Shown here: positions 21,279 through 33,200 of the stretch, in pieces
Numbering within the stretch: the stretch's first letter is position 1
Layout: each line of letters begins with the position of its first letter
Assembly (NCBI GenBank): GCA_050084515.1
Contig: CM114274.1
Span: 3,100,001-3,164,000 of the forward strand
Length of the DNA: 64,000 nt
Direction of reading: 5' to 3'
From: Blasia pusilla
Lineage: Eukaryota; Marchantiophyta; Marchantiopsida; Blasiales
Position numbers and translations under genes: made by a program
The notes under the pieces: generated by a model
Databases searched by the model: none
What the model saw: only the letters and a program-made list of their open reading frames with translations
Told to the model about the DNA's origin: nothing

Positions 21279-24200
21279 TTACTCATGCTGTGGTTGTAAG
21301 AAATTGAAGGCGGTGTTGTCTCGGAGCAGTGGAGGAGCATCCACATCAGATAAATCAATGTCTGTCATTGACTTTGAAATATCATCTACAGTAAAAGGAA
21401 TACTGCACAGACAATATGGAGATATATTAACAATCATTCGAATTTAGTAAGAACCCACAAGTTCTTATTTCTATAAACCAAAAAAGCCTCGGATGTACTG
21501 GGCCATGTAAGAGCTACCAAATACACAGCAGGCCACGAGCATAAATAAAAATACTTAAACAAAGACAGATGGTCCAAAACTTGGCACCTCGAGTCATCAT
21601 CCAGTAAGAAGGAATTGCTGACAGCGCTGTTGGAGTCCTCCGTCATCAAGACTCTCATGTTAGCTATCACCTACAGTTTTCATGCTCATTGTTAGCACAT
21701 GGGATAAGAACCAACATCAGGGATAATTCCTTTCGAACCTTTTTGCGATTGAAGGGAATTCAAGTACTACCAAACTCAATACAAGCTGATAAGCTGGAGG
21801 AGATACACAACCAAAACACAGTCGGAAGGGCTTCAGCGCACCTCAGGCGACACACTGTGGGTTCCATACTTGTCATCCCAATACATGGTGCTGATACGAT
21901 ATAGTTGTTGTACACTCAGAACCTGAAACAAAAGTTAATACAAAGATGTTTACAGAGCAAAGGATAATATCGTACAGAAGAATTGAAGTCAAATGGAATA
22001 GCTGCTGAATTTTTCCAGGAAATAGCGTGCGTTCAAAAAAATTGGTCCACACAATGACACTAACATACCGGGCACAAATCGTGAGTGATTTCGTCAAGAG
22101 ACTTCTTTGGTTTCTGATGTATGACCTGCAAGTGATAACCACCGTTGAGAAACTTGAACCCTCATAAAACATCCGCAGTAAGATCCAGTAAAGCTTCTTT
22201 TCCAAAGGAATAGTGGTTACATATCTCTCAACGATAGAGTAATTGGAAACAAAACTCAATTGAAGCTCATGACCATGGAAGTATTTCACTGTACTCACCA
22301 AAAATCCAACAGCCTGTCTGATATACCTCAGCTCATCCCATGATGTGCCTGCGTACTGCAAATCCCAAAGGTTTCTCTTTCCATCAATGAACAGGGCAAC
22401 GTTTCTCTCCTGCTACACAATCTCAGCAAACTAGAACCACCTGCGAGAAGACTAGATGAATACGACAGATATTTTCCTACCTCTTCAGTGGCGTCGTAAA
22501 TCCAGTGTTCAAGCTCTGCCAGGCCAGCCTTAACATACTCCCCATTGCTAAATGAGCAGCACTCACGCCTCAAAAGCAAGCTGTTGACCCAATGACAACA
22601 GGTGAGCCTGATCCAACACTTTTCACAGATAACACTATCTGAATTGCTGATCACAAAATAGGATAAAGGCAACATCTCCTTGCAAATATTCAGACCTGTT
22701 GAATAGTTGTACATTGATGAAAGAGAATATTTGTGTGAACAGCTTCCGAACCAAAAACGGCGGTGCCTGCTTTCCACAAGAAACTTCCATTAGTACACTA
22801 TAGCTGGTAGGAACATCAGAGGCATTCGAGGTAAAAACTCTTGCACTATACATTCAAATACTCACATGATTTCCGCGTAAAGTACCCAGAAGAGAGCTCA
22901 AACTGCTGATAATGCTGTGCCAGTGACTGCTCAAAACTTGCTGTGTGGACATGTTTGACACTGGTGATGATCTGGAAACAGTTTTATTCAAAGTTGCCCG
23001 GGATGTCCTTGGTGCCTGCAGAATCATTGGAGATCAAGTAATTACAGGCCGGCCCTGAAGTTTAGCTTAGCTAATTAAGAATGAGAGCATGAAGTCGGAG
23101 AAATACATCCTCTTCAGAGCTGCTCCACCAAGTGATTTGGCATATCAAATTACCTGGATACAAAGACTGAGCAAAGGCGAGATCTCCTTTTTGAGATTAT
23201 CACGGATCATGCCATAAATCTTCTCCACATAAGCAGTGAGCTGCTGCTTGAAAAGTAAAGCTGGATATTTTGCCTCCACTTGACGTAGGACCTCTAATCC
23301 ACCCATGATCCCACCATTACCGAAAGGTGCTCCTCCAGAAGGAGAAGACCGGAAGCCCTGAGTTCAATCAAATGGAGGACATATTAGACAAAAAACCGAA
23401 CACTCGCTTCCCGTTTCCTTCTCCACAGAAGACAGACACCTTTACGAGTCCAAATCAAACAACCAGAAAATGCTCCTTTAGCGGTAGGCACTGGCAGACC
23501 CCTCTCACCAGAACTAATAGAATTCCATTTTTCAAGTAACTCCAAAAGACATACAATTGATATTTGGCAGGATTAAACCTCGGCCCACTACAGAGCATCA
23601 GAAGTTATTTCAAATTTTCAAGAGGTAGCAGGCTTTAGATTTCCTAAAGCCCAAGGGCATTGTCACCATAAAATTAGGAATCAGTCTGCTAATGAAAGGT
23701 TAGGTTTCATAGTTGCCTAAAGATAACCAGTACCTTAGCTTAGTCCAATCAAATTAGCTTTCACTATCAAGCAGTGCTTCACAAACATGTAAGAACCTCA
23801 CTGAGATGTGATCTTACTTGGGTCATACGTCCAAAGAGGGTCACAGAACTGGTTCTCCGTCGCTGTGGAGTGCCTCCCGCAGCACCACTTGCTTTGAGTG
23901 TACGTTGCAAGAGGAACAGAAGTGTTGATGTGTTTGAAAGCCAATACGCTAAAACATCGTTATTCTCCTGGCTCTGCACATTGATAAATCAACCCGATAC
24001 AAAATGATAATTTCAGAAAATTGTAGGGTACTTAAATTGGCACAACCAACGACCAGAACTATAAGTTAACTTGCCTTCCACAAGAAGAAAGAATGCTAAG
24101 ATTAATAAAAATTATGATCGACAGTTAGGTGACTGCTCAACAGACCTCAATGGCAGTTCCAATGGTTTGAATGATCCGATCAAAGACATTTGTTCTCTCA

Positions 24201-27200
24201 GCTTCAAATGAGCGCCATTGAATAAGGGATTTGTAGATAATACACGCTGCAACAGGCCTATCATGGCTGAAACCGACATCTTGCATTACACACTGTAGCA
24301 GTGCGTCTTGATTTTCCTGTAGCCAATGAACACCCAGCATTTAAAGCCATTTTGAAAACAAAAATATTTCCTAAATCAATACACCTACTAGGACAATCGA
24401 CATACAAAGTCTGAAAATATTTGTTTTCTAAATGGTAACTTTATTATTAGTAGCATATAGGCCTCTGATGCATTGCATCCAATCGAAACCAAAAAAGAAC
24501 CATTTCTACCTGTTGTCTATCGATTAGCAGCTTTTGACGCCTCTGCTCTGCCTCAGTATGTTCCCTCTCCATCTGAGCTGTGGAAGGTGACTCATGCTGA
24601 CCCTGAAGAGTATGTGTATTACAGCATGAGAAAGACACATTTGTTTAAGGAATTATGGCCCAAAAAAATGAGTGCCAACCATGGTCACAACACACAAAGG
24701 TGAAATAAGTTTCAGCTCGATGTGGTGTGTCATCAAAATGAAAGAGACATGGAGTTGTCGACGACTTACAGGAGTGGCCCTGTGTTCCCCATTCGCAAGG
24801 AACCCATTGTCAGGACTTCTCTGTACAGCAGAAAGAATGCATGGTAGTAAGCCAAAGTATTCAGAATGTAATAAACCAACCCAAAATCTTTCGTTTGTCA
24901 CCCTCTCACACACAAGTGATATCAAGATGATCACTAATAAAGTACTACAACCGCCTCAAAATATCATAAATAGAAGGACCTGATCATGATTACACACCTG
25001 ATATACGGGCGTTTTGAAGCGACTTCCTAAACCCTTTGTTGGAGACAAGACAAGGGTCTGCTGGCGGAGAACTTGATTCTCAGACTCCATGTTTGAAAGC
25101 TTCTCCTCCAATCTTAACACACCACACAGATTCACATAGATCAGACCAACTGTATGTTTCTCAAAGCCTTTCGCATCACTCGCAATAATTTGGTTAGGTA
25201 TCTTGTGTGCAAGCAAGCAGGCATCAACTCTGACTACTTCAACGATGCACTGAGAACACTCACAAATGAACAATCTATGCTTTAGACTCTCAATGACGAA
25301 TCATAGCATTTTGGATGGGCTTGATGGCCAATAACAAACCTAACTAATGGCTTGGCATGTCCTTTGCTCCAAGGAACTGGCAACACTATACCTTAATTGA
25401 AAATTTATCTACTGAACAGATAGATGTCTTTATTTAAGAGGAGGTTCATATAAGTACAAGATCCTGACAAAGACATCGAAACCATGTTCTTCAATTCTTT
25501 TCCTAAATTCTTTCCCCGGATTGGACCTGAAATTCACTGTGTAGGTCCTACAAGAAAGTCCTCACCCTGGATCAAGACTGGTGTGATCTCCTGAATTCTC
25601 AATTAGTGCTGACACAAATTTGTTTTCCTATGGTGCATCAAGATACTGTCTGTTGTAAGAATGCTCCTTAGGAGTTTGCTTCGTTTGCAGATCTGGAAGG
25701 CATAGATGCATTTGTACAACTGACGATTAAAATAAGGGAAGGGGCCCTACCATATATGAGGCCGTGATTGCATATCTGTAGGTCTTAGAGGATCTTAAAG
25801 GATAGCTCTCACCATGGACGGCTTCCCTACCCTCGAGGGTACCGGGGGTGATAGTCCAGATACTCCAGGGCCCTGCTTCGCAATCTGAGATTTTACAGGA
25901 GGTCTACACATGGAATGATCACTGGTTGGGCCTGACCTCAATGACGATGATGAAGCATGTTTTAAGCTTGAAGAAGGAGTTCGTTTCAGTTTAGGTGAGG
26001 GAGGAGGTGTGCGCTTCAGTATACTGCCCTTAGCGGAGGATGAAAACTCAGAATTATCTCTCTCTGCTGGGTGGGGAGAATTGCTACTCGTTACAAACAC
26101 AGTTGAAGAATTATTCTGCGTCGGTAGGATCCCCTCACCTGGAGATGGAGATGGAGATGGAGATGAGGATGGTAATGCATCTCTCCCTGGTCCTGGGGCT
26201 GGATAGCTGTTTCGCCTCTCTGAAGACAATACAGTGGTAGGAGAACTTCTCTTCCCTCTTGAGAGGGGAGTATCAGACATTTGTATGAGAACTTCCGGCT
26301 TCACTTGGTCACTGCGCATCCCTCCTTTCAATAGGAAAGGAAACGGACCTACTGGGGTGACAGGCACAACTGCCTCACATGAACTATCACTTCCTGTGTC
26401 AACACAATTTTCCCTGGAACGAACTCGTGCTGAGGAAAGTTTGGCAGGTCTGGCAGACTCAACTGCCCCCGCCGTAAGCTGTGATCGGGATCTGCACAAG
26501 CCAGCTTCTGGGGATGTGGAAGCTCTTGTAACAGGCTGTTGAGAAGCAAACTCAGAACCTTGCCTTTGGTCTGGTTTTGACCTTTCTAAGTCAGTGTCTA
26601 GGCCTTTCTCAGTGTCTTGCAGAATTGACCCATCCATTGATTGAGATTTCAGAGTGTGTTGTAGCCTTGCACCACACATATCACAGGTCAGTCTTGCTGG
26701 TTCAGGTACCAATGGAAGCCCACTTTGAAGCGATCCTTTGGGGAGGAGGTTTAGCAAATGGCTAGATAGGGGTAGCAACCAATTCTCAGGAGTCCCACAA
26801 GCTACCTCCAGTAAATGGAACGGCTTGGAGAGATCCCCAGGCGGACTGCACCCTAAGGATTTCATAAGGTAATCCTCATGAGTGGGAGAGGAACATGAGT
26901 CCTCCAAATGGTCAGAACACGGCTGGGGATCTCCTGCACTGGGCATGAGTCCATCAAGCCGGCCTGCAAGCCCCCACATGGGTCTTCGTAAGCCGATGAC
27001 GAGCCTGTCAAACAGCATAGCTTGTTAGGGTTAGAATTTGTTCCTTACCGCTCGGAGTGTGCGTTGTGTTAGCAATACTTGAAACATTGGGTAATGTGGT
27101 TTAGCATTATCCCATAGATGTTCCATCAAAACAAGAGAGATGAATTAGTTGGGGTCAAAGTCAAACAAACTCCGATGACCAGCCACTGACTTAGAGGGAA

Positions 27201-30200
27201 AAAGGTGAGAATTGCATCCCACCTATGCACAGCTTCTTGCATCTGCTCAATCTTTGCCTCTGCTTCCTCTGCCCTATGTAACCTTTCTTCACTTTCCTTC
27301 TTGGCATCAATGAACTTCTTCTCTGCTTCCATTGCCTCTTCTGCCCTCTTCTCAAGAGTATCCACCAAAGCCTGAATTCAAATCAAGTTTCCACCATGCC
27401 AATATTCTGAGGTCATAGGATACAATGAATTCATGGATATCCATCATCCCACAAATATATCAACCTTCAGTAAAGTAGACACTGATGAGCCAAGGATCTT
27501 ACATGAGGTAAATTCTAACACGAATTACCTGAAGCCTTTCACATTCTGCAACCAGTTTCTCGACCTTAGCATCGGTGACCTCAGCAGAGGGTACCCTCTC
27601 AGCAGCAAGCACTGCCTGTCCAAGTGCCAGCTTGTTTGCCTCTCTTTCCAGAGCCAGCATTTCAGTTGCAGACTGGGCTTGTGACTGCATGTCCTGCAAG
27701 GATGCTTGAAGCTTGGCAATTTCTTGAGCTCTAGCTTCTTCAAGGTCCGTCTGCATTAACAGATTTCAAATAATAGAGTAAATAAACCTAGTATACACAT
27801 TACCTTGAATACAAGGTTCACTTTTAAAACTTAAGTCAATTTAAAAGATTTGAATTGGGCTTGGACAACGCCTATCAAAAGACCTCTTAAGGGTAATTTA
27901 AAGACAACTGTGAAGAAAACAGACCAACTCGTGAGATGTAGATTAGTCAGTAAAGAACCAGCACCACTTTCAAAACAAGTCCCTAGTCTCCACCACTCAA
28001 TCAGATTGCCCAGAAACAGCAACCTTAGGTACTCGGTTTTGTTCCTAAGCTAAATCTAGTCCCTCGATTCAATATAATGGATACATTGTAAGACTCCAGC
28101 AACAAAGATGTATACCCGCATCCTCTTCTCCAACTGGAGCCGCCAAGTAAGCTCATCACATCTCTTCTCCAGCATTGTCTTTGCTGCTTGCAAAGCACCA
28201 GTTTCCTTGGCAGCCTGTACAAGACATAATCGGGAAATTAAATCTGACAGTCTTGCAGAAAAACATGGGGTCCTGGTCATGAAAGCCGGGCTTGGAAAGA
28301 TCTTCATATCATGAGCACAACACTGCTACGAATAAGCCTGCAGAATGAATGGTAGCAGGCTGATAACCGAACTCATTGGTGATGGTACCACAAAACAAAC
28401 TTCATGGCAAGAAATATTTCTGAAGTGTAACTAGATGAAACTACAGAAATATTGCTGGAACTTCAGAGACAGACGAAAAACTGGAAGATTCTGATTCTCT
28501 GGTCTAAGCGCACCATTTTGAGCTTTTTGAGCGCTTGTCTTGCAACTCTGCCTCTCCATCCACATTGAAATACAATTGCCGCCTTTCGTAACTTAGAGTA
28601 GTCAGAGCGAGCTTTATAACCACGCCAACGAGTCTGAAAAGCACATGACAAGTTTGTTGGAGGATGAAAACAATACCAACACAAATTCTGGCACATAAAA
28701 TCCCTACGCCAACACATGAATAAAAAATAAGAGGAAACTGTCCATGGCATTACTCACAAATGGATGTGCCTAATGTGGCAAGACAGTATGTAAAGGCTTA
28801 TTCAAGGTCAAAGATATATTTTCTATTGGCAGTATTTGACTCGTTCAATCCAAGTACGTGTGCAGGTCAGAGAAAGTCCCTTGTGCTTTACCTGTATGAT
28901 GATTGCTGCTTTAGTTTGCCTTCTTCTTCTGAATTCCTTACGCGCAACCATACCCCGAACTCCTGCTTGGACAAAAATGGTAGCCTTCCGGGTTTGTGCA
29001 TATGCCTTTTGTGCCTGGTGCCTTCGAACATGCTTCTGAATACACACAGCAGCAGCCTCCTTCCGAATGTTCTCATATTGCTTCCGTGCAAGTCTTCCTG
29101 AATCATTTCCCAATTTGCAATAATTACAAGCCCAGTTATAGTTTAGTCTTGAGCCAGTAGAAACAATCTCTAACATGGAAGATAGTTTGAATTGTGACAT
29201 AGCAGTAAAACACAAGAGGATTTTGCATCTGAAGTGCAGTACCTCGCCAGCATGCTTGGATTTTGACAGCAGCTTTCCGTTTGTTCCTGAACTCCCTGCG
29301 AGCCAAGAATGTTCGGACTTGCCGCTGAATTTTCCGTGCAGCATTACTGAGTAACTCTGACCTCATACCATCCAAAGTTGCCATTTGACCAGCTCTTAAG
29401 AACACCTTCGTTTGACCCACCTGAATTATGAAAACACACAAAAGGTGTAAGGACCATACTTGACTGACTTCTCTGAAGAGAAGTTCGTATATGTTAGACA
29501 TACCCAAAAAGAATAACTCAAGTCGCCACAAATTTACCTTGGCCTTTGAATGCATACCAAACAGATTACAAGTCCCTTCAACAATAATTGACCCAGAAGG
29601 TAATCAGTTGCCATCTCAGTTCACCTGAAAGTTGGTGAGTCCCATTTTCTGAAGAAGCTTCTCTGTGACAGTCTTCTCATCATAACTGGAGGAGCATAGT
29701 AAGAGTTCTCAGTACATAGAAAAGAAACTCCAACCTCAAACTGATCTTTTCGGCAGTTTTCACTACAGCAGAATATTCAGCATGGGGGGGGCGCTTCCCC
29801 ATGGACTCAAATGGATTCCGATTCCATATTCCAGCAGTCAAGTTGAGATAAAGGTGCACTTCGATAAAAACGGGGCGGGGGCTTGTGACTTACTTTCCCT
29901 CAAGAAGCTCAGGTCCAAGCAGGCCAAATCTGTCAATGAACTCATCAAAAGTCCGTCTAGTTGGATATCCAGCACAACTGATTCTTACAGCTTCAAGAAC
30001 ACCCTGATATACGTTCACCACATGTACATTCAGAAAACTGGAAATTCATAGTGTCGGGAAAAAACACACAACAAAAAACCTCAGAAACACCCACATCCAG
30101 GACACAACATCCAAACACAAGAGAACCAAGAGTGAAACAAGTGTTATTCATGTGAATTGTCAGCAGTTCTTGAAGCACTGGAACTTCAAGCTCGGATGAA

Positions 30201-33200
30201 TGCATAATACAGGCTAAGAGGTCCCAGAGAGGACAAATCCAACATCTAGATAATATGGTTCCTTCCAGCAAAGGCTGACAAGCCCCAACTCCAATACACA
30301 GATTCAAGAAGCAATCATGTAGAAGACTTACACCACACCGGAGCTGCTGAAGAACATTGACGTTCTCAAAACGCCCAGGCTTGTTGACCATGTTAGGTTT
30401 CACACACCGGATGTAGTGTGGTTCGGTAGAATTCAATGTTTGCATTAGGTCTTGTAGTTGTTGCTGGAGGGACACACAAAGAACATTTAGAAACTGGCAA
30501 AACAGAACAGGAAACCTGACTTTGGAAATAAAAACACTATTCTATCAAAGTCATGACCCATCCAAGCAAAGTGGATGAAAAGAAACAAAATACCTGAACT
30601 AGTACCACACTCCCTTCTAGCTATTAGCAGATCAGTAGAAGAAAATACATTGGAAGTTTTCCATTCAACCATGTAAGCTTCGCAAATGAATAACAAAACA
30701 ATCATCATCTCCATCAGATCCTCTCAAGGCATTGATACAAACCTTGAAGCGCGTTCCAATAGATGAAAACTTGTAAGAAGACTTGGCATTTTCATCTGAG
30801 GGAGGTGGGAAAAGCCCCGCCACAAATGCACACTCAGAAGAACCTAATAAAGCCTGATGCTCAGCAACCACATAGTCCTTGTTCTTGTCTAGAAAAAGTT
30901 CTGTCTGGTACGTTACCTGCAATGCGAAGAGAAAGGAGGCTACTGAATATATGCTTGAGACCCATTTCAGTTCAAGTTTAGAAATATGTAGCTCACAATT
31001 CAAGCAAGCGTATGCCTCCAGTATGATTCTTACATCACCAGCATAATGACTGACAACAAAATCGGTGCGGGAGAGCTTAGGTTTGCTGAAGCGCTTGTGT
31101 CGATTGAAGCTTTGGAAGAGTTTTGTGGCAAATGTCTCGTGTGTTGACTTTGGGAACATGCTGTGTGAGGAAGAGACACAAAATGATGAAGCAATTTGAG
31201 AATTTTCTTTCCATTTCTCCACTTGATCCAACAGTCTCACGACAAATATCCACCTTGCTTTAGCAAATTCAGAAACACTGAACTAGGGTTAAGCAACATG
31301 CATTTAGAGGTCTACTTAAATGTATGATCCATCCCATCACAACACCTCAACAGATTTTTCTTTCCCTGAACTTGATTATGTACAGTACAAAGCATCGTAC
31401 CAGGCTTCATCCAGAAGTGCAATAATCCCCACTGGTTTCTGCATACCCACCAAGCCCATAAGGCAAATATTCCGAAATGAGGTGCACACAACTTTCATTT
31501 CCAACAAGAAATATAGCACAATCTACCAAAGGCCTCATATTTTAGAGACAACAACCTTCTACACCAGCTCTTGAAAACACATCACCTGTGCACTCGTTAA
31601 ATTGCAATTGCACTAGTGTACAGTAATGATAGCAGGGAAAGACCTTCTCAATGAGATCAAGAACGTCCTGATTGTCGACAAACTCAATGTAGCTCCAATT
31701 GATGGCCTCTTTTGTGTACTCTTCCTGCTCCATTTTGAACACATGCTGCACAAACAACCAAACCGGGCCACTTCAACTTCTATCACTCACTTGTACACAA
31801 AGGAAAAAACTACAGTAGACTAGACACGCACTGACAGCCACCTATGGCTACTGCAGTCTGAACACCAGTTTTGGCACAGCCTTCCCAAATACCAGCGAAA
31901 AGTAGATTACAGTAAACTTTCACCGAAAGCAATTGGAGTTGATGAATAATAGTGCACCTGGTTGAAATGTTGCTGCAGCTTCTCATTGGCAAGATTGATG
32001 CAAAACTGCTCAAAACTGTTTTCCATTCATAAAAAGTCAGATACAATGCCCTCACACCACCAACTGATCTTCTGAGTAAAAGCACAGATGGACAACAGAC
32101 AAGGAGGCAAGCAGAAAAATCAACAATACATTACTTGTGACGGTCAAAATAGAGTGGAAAACTCATACCTGTTGATCTTGAAGCTTTCAAAACCATAAAT
32201 ATCAAGCACTCCCACCAGAGTGGTTGAATCTGGATCTTGTCCAATTGATTTGTTAACTTTGTCCACAAGCCTGCTCGACACATGTCAACTTTCAGCAAAG
32301 GTTTAAACCTAAATCAAACACCCTTTTCCTGGAAAATACAAAACTAATACATCCCTCTTGCGCTTCATTACATGTGAAGCACAAACCTGGTAGCACACTT
32401 GATTCTTACCAGTCAAACAATCGTGAATAGATTGTCTTTGCCAGAGTATCTCTGTTGGTTGTGGCAGCATGGGCATCAAGAGTTTTGGTGATGTTTTCAT
32501 CACGTGTAACAATGACACGTTCACATAGTGAATCAAGTAGACTCTTGGTATTACACCTACAAAAGCAAAATCCAATACACAAATAATCAGGCGCCTTTTT
32601 GGCAGCTTCACGATAATTTCTCTCCTTTGGTCAAGAGACGAGAAGACAGTTAGATCTTACTGTCTGATTCCAGACACAGGAAATGCCTCCATGGAATTTC
32701 AAACCTTCACTATTGGCAAAGACTTGTCAAAGAAACGTACTTCAAAAGCTCTGCCACCACATCCAGATGAAATTTGGACTTTTCATCTTTTGGTACTGAG
32801 GTATCTGCTTCCTTTCCAGCTACAAAATTTACATTACCCAGGTGAAGTATAGCAGCCACTACCCGGAAAATTGCTTCCTGCAATCAACCGGATCCATATT
32901 TAGCAGCTCCTGTGAAATTCCGTAGAAGAACTACAGAGAAACTGAGCAATGTGAGTCAGCCAAAAAGTAGATCAAAGTCTCGATAGCACACTCCTACACA
33001 CCAAGAAATGGCAATTCTTGTAGATTCCTAAAGAAGCCATTTGACAATTCTCTATACCTCCAAGCTTTAAATCCACTCATCTCTCTTCTTGTGCTAGATA
33101 TACGAAATTTGCAATCCCAGAAAGAATCAATTTTGAAGCAAATTTATCCTTACAGACCTCTCAACAGGAAACCAGGAGAAAGGGTAGGGATAAGCTAAAA

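Noticed and set aside
26009-26542. + frames opposite the nested myosin-intron frame
   Set aside because: They are complementary shadows of the Ser/Pro-rich - frame and contain the mirrored microsatellite.
28823-29344. 173-codon single - frame over the myosin neck
   Set aside because: It is simply two IQ-motif exons read through the intron between them; splice sites and family similarity split it into exons 20 and 21.
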